DNA from: Lysinibacillus macroides
GTDB lineage: Bacteria; Bacillota; Bacilli; Bacillales_A; Planococcaceae
DNA length: 64,000 bases
Assembly: GCF_001281525.1 (NCBI RefSeq)
Contig: NZ_LGCI01000005.1
Span: forward strand, 798,196-862,195
Reading direction: 5' to 3'
The notes under the pieces were generated by a model. That model was given only the letters and a program-made list of their open reading frames with translations. It had not been told where the DNA came from and ran no database searches. Made by a program: the position numbers and the translations under genes. Of this stretch, positions 1 to 9,237 are shown one piece after another. The stretch's first letter is position 1, and each line of letters opens with the position of its first letter.

Positions 1-1203
1 AATACTTAGCTCGACATTCATCTCTTTATATTCCGGTATTCTCACGTTAATGCCAGTAAAAATATCGTCATCAACAGGAATTGCCACTATAATTTCTGAA
101 TGGATTTTAGGAAGTGAAGCAGTAATTTCAACTATAATATCTTCATCTAAAGGAACTTCTTTTCTGTGAGCGTAAATATAAGTATCTATTGCACTAAAAC
201 GAAATACTGAATCTACTTCAATCTCTGTGTGAGAGTCTGAAACACCTTTTTTTATGGTGTTAATTTCAGTTAACACCTGTGAGCGTCCAAAGCTAAAAAT
301 TCGTGAGTCGTAATAGTTAACAATTAACTCAGGTGGGTTCATAGACTCACGGGTTCTAAAAGTAGCAAGGCCATTGAATGACTCATTGGCTACACGCAGT
401 ATAAAACCATTATTGACTTGCTTTTGCTGAATCCAATTTTCTACGATTTTAAGCGTATTGAACTCTACATATTTCTTTTCCATGTTTACAGTGAAATCAT
501 CAGCAATTAGCTCAATAGGGGTAGGCCTATTTAAGTGAGTAATACTATACTCCGACCATGTACTATTAGCATTAAATAACTCAAGCTTTAGGCTTTGTGG
601 AACTGAGCCTGTGTAATATAAGCGAAGCTTTGCATCTGTTAATCTATAGGAAGGATTGAACCATGATAAATCAAATTGCACAAAAGAACGCCAAATATCA
701 TCAGCACTTCTTCCCACAACCATAGATAAACTGGAGCCATAGTTAATGGATTGGTAAGGAAGATTCTCTCTAGTAAAAGCATCTTGGAAAGGATTAAAAA
801 CCTCTGTAACAATAGGAGGTTGTTGTACTTCATAGGTAGCCCACATTCTATTATGTGGTGGTACTTCAATGTCAATTGCTAGGTTGTTATAGCCTATGGG
901 TTGAATTTCAGTAAGTACATCAGCCATACCTCTATACATAATATTAATATCTGTATTTTTATGATCATGTCCAATAGTACGAGCTGTAATCTCCACAAAA
1001 GTTGTAGCATTATTTTTTACTCTTGAGGTTAATTCACTAGATGTATCAGATTGACCAACAGCAATTAATTTATATTTTGCCTGAAATAAGTTGTTAGGCT
1101 TTACTTCATATTCAACACAAATAAAAGATGAATCAGCAATAGAAGCTATTACTATTTCATCTTCACTAGTTTGAGAGGAAAAATTAATATTTGAATCCTC
1201 CAT
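1..1203 (-). CDS. DNRLRE/CBM96-domain tail-associated surface-binding protein (C-terminus outside window)
   Basis: The frame is open from an ATG at 1203 to the window edge (401 codons); the stop lies to the left. AAGGAAG precedes the ATG. I translated it by hand. Residues about 144-298 have the DNRLRE (disaggregatase-related, CBM96-type) pattern: a 'YGSSLSMVVGR' segment, 'RSFVQFDLS', 'LRLYYTG', 'TWSEYSITHLNRPTP', 'ENWIQQK' and 'LIVNYYD'. Such beta-sandwich domains bind polysaccharides. The N-terminal ~140 residues are beta-rich and unassigned. It is the most distal visible gene of the tail operon, 31 bases after the preceding gene, so it is probably a receptor-binding or fibre-decorating protein. 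The domain call is firm; the structural role is inferred from context. Confidence 0.75.
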   Translation of the reverse strand, partial: MEDSNINFSSQTSEDEIVIASIADSSFICVEYEVKPNNLFQAKYKLIAVGQSDTSSELTSRVKNNATTFVEITARTIGHDHKNTDINIMYRGMADVLTEIQPIGYNNLAIDIEVPPHNRMWATYEVQQPPIVTEVFNPFQDAFTRENLPYQSINYGSSLSMVVGRSADDIWRSFVQFDLSWFNPSYRLTDAKLRLYYTGSVPQSLKLELFNANSTWSEYSITHLNRPTPIELIADDFTVNMEKKYVEFNTLKIVENWIQQKQVNNGFILRVANESFNGLATFRTRESMNPPELIVNYYDSRIFSFGRSQVLTEINTIKKGVSDSHTEIEVDSVFRFSAIDTYIYAHRKEVPLDEDIIVEITASLPKIHSEIIVAIPVDDDIFTGINVRIPEYKEMNVELSI

Positions 1204-1234
1204 AAAATCACTTCCTTATCACATTGTATTGTGA

Positions 1235-3532
1235 TTAGGCTTTGTCTGCTCTCACGATAATGTCAAATGAGCCATTTGCGTCAGGCGTTGCACCTAATTC
1301 AGTTTTTAATCGAATGAAAAATGACATTTCTTCATTATTTTTCAATGTTTTATTTAATCTTAATTCAGGTTGAGGTGTGAAAGAAGATAGGCTTGTACTA
1401 AATTCACATGTCATTCCTGTAGGGAAGTTTGTGGTATTAGCATATAAATGAATATCTTTAACATCATAGCCATATTGATTTTTTAAAATAACTTCATGCT
1501 CAATTGTAGTTTGACCTGCAATAATCACACCAAAATCAAGATAATTTAACAGTTCACCGATTTCACTGGAGTAATACTGACCATAGACATCTTTAAATAT
1601 AAGACCTGAATAAGCCCCCATAAATCGATTTTGCCAGTAATCAATCGTGCCGTAGAAATCCCTAAACTCTACTTTCACTGTGTTCCAATCATCAATCCTA
1701 ATATCAGAGCTTGCAAAAGATAAAGCAATATTTTGAGGGGAGCTTCCTAAGGTTGTCCAACTACCATCATGCGGATAGTAGTTTTGACCATTTAGGGATA
1801 CACGATATTGTACACGTGTTAAATCATCATCACTTAAGACACCTGTCAATAGATTTCCATTTAACTGCAAATCAATTTTTGCTGTTGTATTTAAGATATA
1901 TAAGCTTGTATCTGAAACAGTTGTCGTATTACGTGGAAGATAGTCTTTATATGAAACATTTTCAACAACAGAAACAATCGTGTCACGAGGATTGTCTTTT
2001 AGGAAAATACCAATATTAAGGTATTTTTTATTCCAAGTGCGCCATTGCTTATCTGTAATCGCATTCAGCTCACCATGCTTCATACCATTTGCTGAGATTG
2101 CCTGTTCTGTAGAAGTATCTGCTTCAACAAAAGTCTTACTTTCTTTATCCAAAACATACCATGTACTAGTATCATCATCTGCCACAAAATAACGAGTCTC
2201 ATCACGATAGGATTGAGAAATATCAGTTGCGATTACTTCATCTAAATAACCGTATAAACGTTTAGGATTGACCAATTTAATAAATTGAGGTTTCGGTACG
2301 GCTGTCATTTCAAGCACTCGTTGAGCAGTATCAGGCGCTTCATCCGTCCATGTCACAACCTCAAAATCCCCCTCTAATTCATCAACAGGTGACCAATTTG
2401 CCTCAAGGATTAAATCTGCTTCATTGACAGTTTCACCACCTATATGACAAAGAACCTCAACTTCATCACCAAATTCATCATAAAGGTCAAATGGCTCAGT
2501 AGTTGTTGAAACGATAATATCATCTGCTGATTCTGTATATGCTATCACAGTAGGTAGCTCACCAATATAATCATAGACACTATATGGGTCAACACCTGTT
2601 TCTACAACGATTTGGGAAGCGTCTGAATCGGTGTAGTAAATAACCTGAGGTGTTTCACCTAGTAAATCCTGTGCTGTAAATGGTTCTTTATTTAGTACAA
2701 CAGATGCGTATTGTTTATCCTCAAAATCAGACCACATAACGATTGATTTATCTCCTGATAGTTCTTGCCATTGGGTTTCTGTAATATGATTTAGATTGTT
2801 CATACCATATTGAATGAAGTTTTCTTCGATTGCTGTAGTTGTTTGCCATGATGCGCCGTTGTGGTATTTGTGTTGGGCGTTGTGCTGGACTAGGTATTTA
2901 TCGGGGATAGGGGAAATAATTTGATGATAAACCTCTAGCGAATCAATGGAGCATAAGAGATAATCAGTTCCACCACTTCTTCCAATAAACATATTCATAT
3001 TATTAGTAATATTAACATCTTGAAGTGTCCTAGAAGCTCTGTTAATTCCATCTATAAATATATTCAAACTATTATTCTCAATATCGAAAAATATCACTAC
3101 ATCATGCCATTGTCCATCACATATAGATATAGAAGTAGTAACACCATTTATATTATTGACACCGTTTTTTATATTAGCAAAACTTAATCTACCATTTGTA
3201 CTAATTCCAACATGAGTACCATTTGCTGTGCCACTAAAGTTGGTTGTTGCTAAAATGTTGCCCCAAACAGTAGGAAAAGTATCCTTTTTAAATTTAAAAC
3301 GAATAGTGTATGACGAATTATTAGGTACAATACTATTGTTAAATTGTACATATTGATTAATGCCATTAAATGACATAGCCTTTCCCTTACCATTCCAACC
3401 TGTCACATGAGCAGGGGAGTTATACAAAGTACCTGTATAACCACCAATCGAGTCCATAGCATTACCACTAGGTTCATCAAAGCCAATAAAAGCTTTACCA
3501 TACTTACTTAAATTATCCTTACTATTAGCCAT
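1235..3532 (-). CDS. LamG-domain tail fibre/receptor-binding protein
   Basis: A 765-residue protein. I chose the ATG at 3532 (MANSKDNLSK) because GGAGG lies 8 bases before it; an earlier in-frame start at 3547 has no such site. Residues about 30-205 are a LamG/concanavalin-like domain ('MSFNGINQYVQF', 'WHDVVIFFD', 'MFIGRSGG'). Residues about 265-410 hold three or four degenerate repeats ('PYSVYDYIGELPTVIAYTES', 'PFDLYDEFGDEVEVL'). The C-terminal half is beta-rich, including a stretch about the tail-fibre substrate 'WQNRFMGAYSG', and has no family I recognise. The LamG domain is closely related, even at DNA level, to that of the next upstream gene. Likely a host-surface polysaccharide-binding tail component. 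Confidence 0.7.
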   Translation of the reverse strand: MANSKDNLSKYGKAFIGFDEPSGNAMDSIGGYTGTLYNSPAHVTGWNGKGKAMSFNGINQYVQFNNSIVPNNSSYTIRFKFKKDTFPTVWGNILATTNFSGTANGTHVGISTNGRLSFANIKNGVNNINGVTTSISICDGQWHDVVIFFDIENNSLNIFIDGINRASRTLQDVNITNNMNMFIGRSGGTDYLLCSIDSLEVYHQIISPIPDKYLVQHNAQHKYHNGASWQTTTAIEENFIQYGMNNLNHITETQWQELSGDKSIVMWSDFEDKQYASVVLNKEPFTAQDLLGETPQVIYYTDSDASQIVVETGVDPYSVYDYIGELPTVIAYTESADDIIVSTTTEPFDLYDEFGDEVEVLCHIGGETVNEADLILEANWSPVDELEGDFEVVTWTDEAPDTAQRVLEMTAVPKPQFIKLVNPKRLYGYLDEVIATDISQSYRDETRYFVADDDTSTWYVLDKESKTFVEADTSTEQAISANGMKHGELNAITDKQWRTWNKKYLNIGIFLKDNPRDTIVSVVENVSYKDYLPRNTTTVSDTSLYILNTTAKIDLQLNGNLLTGVLSDDDLTRVQYRVSLNGQNYYPHDGSWTTLGSSPQNIALSFASSDIRIDDWNTVKVEFRDFYGTIDYWQNRFMGAYSGLIFKDVYGQYYSSEIGELLNYLDFGVIIAGQTTIEHEVILKNQYGYDVKDIHLYANTTNFPTGMTCEFSTSLSSFTPQPELRLNKTLKNNEEMSFFIRLKTELGATPDANGSFDIIVRADKA

Positions 3533-3576
3533 TGTATTGACCTCCAATATTTTTCCATATTAAAAGGACAACCAAA

Positions 3577-4965
3577 TTAATAGTTGTCCTCAACCAATGC
3601 TGTTTTAAAATTATTATCAATGGGAATAGTAAACATCTTCCCATTGTTTAAAGATGATTTATTAGTACTTACAATTTCATATTCAGTAGAAATTCCTGTT
3701 AGGTCAAGTGGGGGTCTATCAATTGCTGAATCAATCTCATGGATAACTCCACCTTGATTTAATAAAGTAGATTCTTCTGTATTAGGAATCTCTTTTACAC
3801 GAGTTACAATAGAAGATAGGACAAGGTTTTTATTGGATTCAGATTTGATTGCTAAACACTTTTGAGTAAAATCAGAAGGGATTAGGGCTTTATTAAAGAC
3901 TTGTAAATCGTCTAATTGACCATTGAAATATGCAGTAGTACCACTATATCCAATTGTTAAGTTTCTTCCGCTAGTAGTAGTCTCTAGCGAATCTGATAAG
4001 GCGATATTATTAGGTTGAAGCATATTGTCAATATACATTTTCACTCCTTTTTCATCAGTTGTTCCGTTCCATGTGACTAATATATCATGCCATTTATTAT
4101 CCACTATACTAATACTTGATACTAAGTAAAATCGAGTAACTCCATTGTTTGCTTTATAATTTATAAAACATAATTGACCAGAGGGATTTAAAGCTATTAA
4201 AGTGCCTAAATTTGCTCCATTACTTTCAGTAATCACATATTGCCACGAAGAATTAGGTGAATTTGATGCTTTAATTTTGCATCTAATACTTTTTTCACCT
4301 GTCGGAATAGCTCTACTACTAAATTGAATATACTGATTGCTCCCATTAAATGACATAGCATATCCTTCACCATTCCAACCTTCAACCCTAGTTGCACCTG
4401 ATACTGTACCTATATAATTACTACCTAATTTATCATAAACATTTCCACTAACCTCATCAAAACCAAACCATGCGACACCATATTTACGCATAGGTTCTGA
4501 ATAGTTTGTTTCGAAATAATCATGTCTTAACAATTCACCTTCTACATCAATGTCAACAGCATCTAAAACTACATTTAAATCTTGTTTATTTTCTATTGTT
4601 ATAGTATGAACACCTTGAGGTAAATTTAATTTCTCATACATAATTACTTGATATAACGTTGTAGGAGAAGTATCTGAAACCGCAGAAAATGATTCAATAG
4701 GATTGTCATCTATTTTTACGTCTATTTGATTTGAATTTATTGATGTTGTTCCTGTATGCCCTAAAGCTCCTAATATACGTATATTAGAACCAGTAAATTT
4801 GAATTTTACATAGTCACCAATTTTATTAGACAAAATTCTATCACCTTGATGGTAGCCAGCAACAGAAGCATAAGTCCAATTTCCTACACAATACAAACTA
4901 GAAAAAGTATCATTATATCTTTTCCATCCATTTTCTGGTTGCAATAACACCTGTCCTCTTGCCAT
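3577..4965 (-). CDS. Tail protein with N-terminal galactose-binding-like domain and LamG domain
   Basis: A 462-residue protein whose ATG follows the upstream stop codon after one base, with AGAGGTGA as ribosome site inside the upstream gene's end, so translation is probably coupled. Residues about 10-145 form a galactose-binding-like beta-sandwich ('YVKFKFTGSNIRILG', 'IDVKIDD', 'LPQGVHTITIENKQD', 'LDAVDIDV'). Residues about 155-370 form a LamG/concanavalin-like domain ('MSFNGSNQYIQFSS', 'WHDILVTWNG', 'LTIGYSGTTAYFNGQLDDL'). The C-terminal ~90 residues ('TRVKEIPNTEES') look like a linker and attachment region. Two carbohydrate-binding folds in one tail protein point to recognition of a cell-wall polysaccharide. 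Confidence 0.7.
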   Translation of the reverse strand: MARGQVLLQPENGWKRYNDTFSSLYCVGNWTYASVAGYHQGDRILSNKIGDYVKFKFTGSNIRILGALGHTGTTSINSNQIDVKIDDNPIESFSAVSDTSPTTLYQVIMYEKLNLPQGVHTITIENKQDLNVVLDAVDIDVEGELLRHDYFETNYSEPMRKYGVAWFGFDEVSGNVYDKLGSNYIGTVSGATRVEGWNGEGYAMSFNGSNQYIQFSSRAIPTGEKSIRCKIKASNSPNSSWQYVITESNGANLGTLIALNPSGQLCFINYKANNGVTRFYLVSSISIVDNKWHDILVTWNGTTDEKGVKMYIDNMLQPNNIALSDSLETTTSGRNLTIGYSGTTAYFNGQLDDLQVFNKALIPSDFTQKCLAIKSESNKNLVLSSIVTRVKEIPNTEESTLLNQGGVIHEIDSAIDRPPLDLTGISTEYEIVSTNKSSLNNGKMFTIPIDNNFKTALVEDNY

Positions 4966-4966
4966 A

Positions 4967-6169
4967 TTAGTTCACCTCTCTTAATCCAAATAAAACTTCT
5001 GCCCAAGAAGCATTAGCTCCACCGTTAACTGTTCTATGAGTTATCTTGCAATATCTAGCTTCGCTGAAATTCAATTGTAGCATTTTTGGTGTAAATTCTA
5101 CCCAATCTGAAATATTAAATTCACCAACTGTTGTCCAGTTCTGATTGTCTTTTGATGTTTGTATATAGAAGTCCTTTGGAGTTTGATTTATATTTGGTGC
5201 ATTTCTTGGTGTTAATTGAACTATATTTATCTTTCTAATAGTACCAAAATCTATTTGAATCCATGAATTGTTGTGTGCATTATTGACTGTTGCCCACGGT
5301 AATCCATAAACATCACCGTTAAAGGCTCTCCATGCTTGTTGGTCTGTATTAAATTCACTGTTTGCATTAACAGTCAAAGGAGAAGGGGTATTATTAGAAG
5401 TCATTTTAGTTTCATACCAAGTATACAAAAGCTTAAAATCACTCTCTTTAACCTCTTTTGTATTCAAAGTATTAATTCTACCAATATCTTGAGTAAACAC
5501 TTTACCCTTCACATTAGCAATAGGTAACGCATTAACATAGTTATGCTTAGTAAAAGGTACATCTAATTGAATCTCTTTACCTTGTTCAATACCATGTAAA
5601 ATCATGTTTTTAGGTGAACTGTTAGGTAGATGGATTAGGGTGTTTTCTGCAAGAGAATAGTGTTTATTTGTCATTGGACTTTTAATAATCATCCTATCAG
5701 AATTTTCATAACCATAAATTATTTCACCTATACTAATATTATGATTTCCTAAAAATAATTCTGTCACATATAGTCTAAAGTATTTACCTTTAATAGTTGA
5801 TTCTAGTTTAGTTTTGAACCCATCATTTATGCTTGTGAATTTATGAGATACTATGATTTCGCTATCTGACCAATCAGCTCCATTCATAGAATACTGAATT
5901 TTAAATTTGTATGGATTTTGGTAAAAATATGTGTCGTTACGAGGATTTATTTGAATCCAATTTACTTTTGTTTCCTCTCCTAAATAAATTTGAATCCACG
6001 AGCCTACTCCTACATTGTCAGGAGTTACCCATTGTCCACTAGGCAATCCATTAAAAGCTCCCCATGCTGTACTACCACTATTATGCAATGAACTAGCACT
6101 AGCCACATAGGGAGAAGGAGAAGTATTAGAGGTCATGTTTATTTCGTACCAAGTTATGTTTCCTGCCAT
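4967..6169 (-). CDS. Tail protein with two discoidin (F5/8 type C) domains
   Basis: A 400-residue protein with two F5/8 type C (discoidin-like) domains at about residues 8-155 and 250-395. The shared pattern is 'MTSNTSPSPYVASASS' / 'MTSNNTPSPLTVNANS', then 'AWGAFNG' / 'AWRAFNGD', then 'WIQIYLG' / 'WIQIDFG', ending in 'YFRLYVTE' / 'YCKITHRT'. The middle (160-245) is a linker resembling the short C-terminal segments of neighbouring tail proteins ('KVFTQDIGRINTLNTKEV'). Discoidin domains bind glycans. It follows a strong hairpin terminator, so it may be expressed less than, or separately from, the genes upstream. Duplicate domains suggest tandem duplication or shuffling. Confidence 0.75.
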   Translation of the reverse strand: MAGNITWYEINMTSNTSPSPYVASASSLHNSGSTAWGAFNGLPSGQWVTPDNVGVGSWIQIYLGEETKVNWIQINPRNDTYFYQNPYKFKIQYSMNGADWSDSEIIVSHKFTSINDGFKTKLESTIKGKYFRLYVTELFLGNHNISIGEIIYGYENSDRMIIKSPMTNKHYSLAENTLIHLPNSSPKNMILHGIEQGKEIQLDVPFTKHNYVNALPIANVKGKVFTQDIGRINTLNTKEVKESDFKLLYTWYETKMTSNNTPSPLTVNANSEFNTDQQAWRAFNGDVYGLPWATVNNAHNNSWIQIDFGTIRKINIVQLTPRNAPNINQTPKDFYIQTSKDNQNWTTVGEFNISDWVEFTPKMLQLNFSEARYCKITHRTVNGGANASWAEVLFGLREVN

Positions 6170-6202
6170 TTAATCATTCCTTTCTTACTTGTATTAAGAA
6201 AA

Positions 6203-6237
6203 TAAAAACTCAGCACTAACTGAAACTAATGCTGAGT
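6203..6237 (-). terminator. Rho-independent terminator inside the tail operon
   Basis: On the minus strand an 8-bp perfect stem (ACTCAGCA / TGCTGAGT) with a 14-base loop is followed by TTTTTATTTT. It overlaps the end and stop codon of the 6216-6956 gene and lies before the 4967-6169 gene. It would reduce transcription of the distal receptor-binding genes unless it is read through. Confidence 0.8.
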
Positions 6238-6956
6238 GGTTTTCTACCTAATTGAGTTTCCCAAAGACCTTCTTCATTTTCTGATATAGTGTCTTGTAAA
6301 ATATACTTTTTATGAGAAAATAGTACATTTAGCGTATATTCATTTAAATTAACTCCATATTTAATGAAGTTATTTGAATTTAATTTTCCTGTATTTAAAA
6401 ATGATATCTCTGTTACTTCAGGATAAGTATAAGAAAATAAAACTTCAGAAAGAGACATCTGCCCTGCACCATTAACGGATAATATCTGTATGCGGTAATA
6501 ACGATAAAAATTTGGTTTTGATATATTGTAATTACGTGTTTCACCACTACTCCAATTAATTTGATTTCTATATTGTCCTATTATCTCAAAGTTTACATCA
6601 TTATTACTTCCTAAAATATTAAAATCTTTAGGAGCATTCAATATTGTTGACCAAGCGGATGTTATTTGTGCGCTAATTGCAACTCTATTTGCTATTTTTT
6701 TAACTCCATAATCAATTTGAATCCAACCTGTCGTAACATTACCTGACAGCCAAGAGTCAATAACCCCACCTGCATTAGTTCCGTTAAATACTTTCCAAGG
6801 TTGATAGTTAGAGTTTCCAGTATTTGTACTACTTGCACTAATCTTTAATGGAGCAGGAGTAGTGTTAGAGGTCATTTTTGTATGATTAATTATGTTAATT
6901 ATTTTTGAAGAATATAATCTATTTTGATATTGAATAAGTATTTTTTTGGTAGCCAT
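6216..6956 (-). CDS. Discoidin-domain tail protein
   Basis: A 246-residue protein with one F5/8 type C domain at about residues 25-185 ('MTSNTTPAPLKISASS', 'PWKVFNGT', 'TTGWIQIDYG', 'APKDFNILGSNNDVNFEIIG', 'YRYYRIQIL'). The remaining ~60 residues carry the same short linker motif as its neighbours ('VTEISFLNTGKLNSNNFIKYG'). GAGGTGA overlapping the upstream gene's end supplies the ribosome site, and the upstream stop codon abuts this ATG. The C-terminal coding sequence runs into a terminator hairpin. Likely one of several interchangeable glycan-binding tail proteins. Confidence 0.7.
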   Translation of the reverse strand: MATKKILIQYQNRLYSSKIINIINHTKMTSNTTPAPLKISASSTNTGNSNYQPWKVFNGTNAGGVIDSWLSGNVTTGWIQIDYGVKKIANRVAISAQITSAWSTILNAPKDFNILGSNNDVNFEIIGQYRNQINWSSGETRNYNISKPNFYRYYRIQILSVNGAGQMSLSEVLFSYTYPEVTEISFLNTGKLNSNNFIKYGVNLNEYTLNVLFSHKKYILQDTISENEEGLWETQLGRKPLSISFS

Positions 6957-8903
6957 TTATCTCACCTCAACTTTCATACTTCTAATATCAAAATATTTCT
7001 TTAAATCAATAGTTTTACTAAACACTTTACCAACTTCGCCAACACCTAAAACCTCATTTTTTTCTGTCATCGACATAGGCTCTAATGTTTCTATTCTACG
7101 GTCAAGTAGGGGAGATAGATTGTCCATTCCTTTATCTAAAAATTGTTGAGATGCAGGGAGAGTGGTAGATACAGTTGACCACAACACCATTTCTTTAAGT
7201 TCTCCTTTATATATTTCCAAATTAGCAAATTGACCTTCAAAATAGTAAGGATTATTAGTTGAAACTCCTGAATCGGATGCTCTACAACCTATAACTAAAT
7301 TATTTGTTGCAGTTGTAGACTCTTTATAAGAATGTGTTAGGTGATAGTCTAATTCACCATCTACATACCATCTAATGTACTGACCATCTTTGTATTCTAA
7401 CATTATTTCATGCCACTCATTGTCACATACCATAGCTTTACCATTTTGAGCAGATATATTCCAATTTGTAGCACCTGTGATATTAACTGCATAATGTAAT
7501 GTTCCTATTTCAGAAAGACCAATAAACCATCCTCGTTTAGATGATTCTGAGGTAGATATGACAATTTGTGGCTTCATTGATGAAGTTTTAACTTTATATT
7601 TTATCACTTTATCGCCAATTGGAAATAAATTATTGACTGTTGAGCGCAAATATTGATTGACTCCATTAAAACTAACTACATAACCTTCTTGAGAATCATA
7701 GATTCGAGTTGGACTAATAGGAGAGTTAAAAATAGTTTCTTTCACACCTTTAACTACATCAGTGTCGTTAAACTTTAATTGTTCTATTAGATTGCTTGAC
7801 TTTGGTGAAAGCACTTCTTTTCCTTTCTTATACTCACCATCATGTAAAATAAGTGATTTATCTTCAATCTCTTCCATCATTTCTAATTTATTAAGATGAA
7901 TTTGGCTTCCACCAAAATTTGATTCCAAGTATATTCTGTATTTCTTGTAGTAATTATCATTTTTAATTACGTATTCTCTGAAATTAATATTTGTCCAAGT
8001 AGGTTGATTTGTTTTTGTATCTAATACAATCCAATTCAATCCATCCCATGCTTCGAATTTCCAACTTTTAGGACTTCTCTCATAACTCCAAGAGTGAGTT
8101 CTTATTCTGTATTTTCTAATTTTTTTTGGTTCTGTAAACTCATATGAAACCCAAATAGGTGTATTGTTTGCACTACTGAACTCACCACTACCAAAAAGAT
8201 GATAAGGCTCATATTTATAGTTACCCCATATTAAATAAGTTGAATTACCATACTCTACTTTACCACTAGGAGAAGTGTAGCTTGTCATAATGGGAATCAA
8301 GTTATTTGTATAAGTTTTTTCTTTATATACATTTAGCTTATCAATCCTTAACCAATCCTTATGAGTAACTTTCTTCCTGTGTAAGCTCCCTACATCAACC
8401 CATGTTGAATCAAGCATCATGTCATATTGATAATTCCGCTTTAATCTAAGCCCATTTGAATCTTCAACAAACTCATTACTCTCAAAATCTGAATTAGCAA
8501 CTAAAAAAATATCTGTCACAAACCCTGCAAATAAATCAATTCTAACTTGAATGTATTGCTTTGTATCAGATTGAATTGTTCCATCAAGCGCAATAGGTGT
8601 CCAATCAGACCAATCCAGATTGTTATCAGAAACTCTTGTTAAAATGGCAAATGAACTTGAGCCGTTATTACCACTATTACTAAACACTTTTTCAAAATCA
8701 TGAAACTTATCCTCTAAATTAATAACATCTGAAATCCAAGTACCTTCCTCTGCGTAAACAGGGTTTCCTTGCCCATCCGTATCAATCTGAGCTAATCGTA
8801 AATAACCTGTTGTTGAATCTATCTCTGTGTTGTTATGAGTACCAGAAATGCCAATAGGTAAGCCTATCTCTTTACGTTCTAAGTTACCGCCAACAATTGC
8901 CAT
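6957..8903 (-). CDS. Large tail protein with discoidin-like and LamG domains
   Basis: I place the start at 8903 (MAIVGGNLERKEIG), preceded by AGGAAAGGAAAA; an upstream in-frame ATG at 8966 would add a hydrophobic leader that lies inside the preceding gene. The resulting 648-residue protein begins with a beta-rich part of about 170 residues ('GNPVYAEEGTWISDVINLED'), typical of tail adaptor regions. A discoidin-like segment follows at about 205-360 ('NLIPIMTSYTSPSG', 'WVSYEFTEPKKIRKYRIRT', 'SWKFEAWDGLNWIVLDT'), then a LamG domain at about 400-600 ('VVSFNGVNQYLRS', 'WHEIMLEYKDGQYIRWYVDG'). It overlaps the end of the preceding gene by 20 bases, implying translational coupling. Confidence 0.7.
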   Translation of the reverse strand: MAIVGGNLERKEIGLPIGISGTHNNTEIDSTTGYLRLAQIDTDGQGNPVYAEEGTWISDVINLEDKFHDFEKVFSNSGNNGSSSFAILTRVSDNNLDWSDWTPIALDGTIQSDTKQYIQVRIDLFAGFVTDIFLVANSDFESNEFVEDSNGLRLKRNYQYDMMLDSTWVDVGSLHRKKVTHKDWLRIDKLNVYKEKTYTNNLIPIMTSYTSPSGKVEYGNSTYLIWGNYKYEPYHLFGSGEFSSANNTPIWVSYEFTEPKKIRKYRIRTHSWSYERSPKSWKFEAWDGLNWIVLDTKTNQPTWTNINFREYVIKNDNYYKKYRIYLESNFGGSQIHLNKLEMMEEIEDKSLILHDGEYKKGKEVLSPKSSNLIEQLKFNDTDVVKGVKETIFNSPISPTRIYDSQEGYVVSFNGVNQYLRSTVNNLFPIGDKVIKYKVKTSSMKPQIVISTSESSKRGWFIGLSEIGTLHYAVNITGATNWNISAQNGKAMVCDNEWHEIMLEYKDGQYIRWYVDGELDYHLTHSYKESTTATNNLVIGCRASDSGVSTNNPYYFEGQFANLEIYKGELKEMVLWSTVSTTLPASQQFLDKGMDNLSPLLDRRIETLEPMSMTEKNEVLGVGEVGKVFSKTIDLKKYFDIRSMKVEVR

Positions 8904-9219
8904 AGAGCATTTTCCTTTCCTGTGTAATAGATTCAATACCATTAATAAAAGCAAAGAAACTACCACTTATATTTGTAAACCAATTATCTAAAAATAAGAC
9001 AATTAATTTTGAATTTTTAGGTGCTTTAATTTCTCCAATTTTGGCGTTTAAACCTTTACTAACCAAATTATCTATTAATTTTTCAAGTGAGTATTTTCCT
9101 GTTTCTATTGTGTGGGCTTCTTTTTTTGAAGATTCAATTAAAGATAGCTTGTTATTTGCAGTTGTTATTTCTAAGGAATCATTTTTAGTAGGAACAAGTA
9201 GCCAAAATCTTTTCATCAT
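8884..9219 (-). CDS. Small hypothetical tail-operon protein
   Basis: A 111-residue protein that I do not recognise. It starts with two adjacent Met codons at 9219/9216; the preceding ribosome site is weak (GTGGAA). The sequence has a hydrophilic middle ('SLIESSKKEAHTIETGKYSL') and a hydrophobic C-terminal half ('LIVLFLDNWFTNISGSFFAF'). Its position between two structural tail genes, its 20-base overlap with the next gene and its direction suggest a small baseplate or assembly protein. Confidence 0.5.
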   Translation of the reverse strand: MMKRFWLLVPTKNDSLEITTANNKLSLIESSKKEAHTIETGKYSLEKLIDNLVSKGLNAKIGEIKAPKNSKLIVLFLDNWFTNISGSFFAFINGIESITQERKMLYGNCWR

Positions 9220-9237
9220 GTATTTCCACGCTTTCTA

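Noticed and set aside
1711..2192. Plus-strand open frames inside the LamG tail gene
   Set aside because: They lie opposite a long coherent minus-strand gene with recognisable domains, and they have no ribosome sites or familiar motifs.
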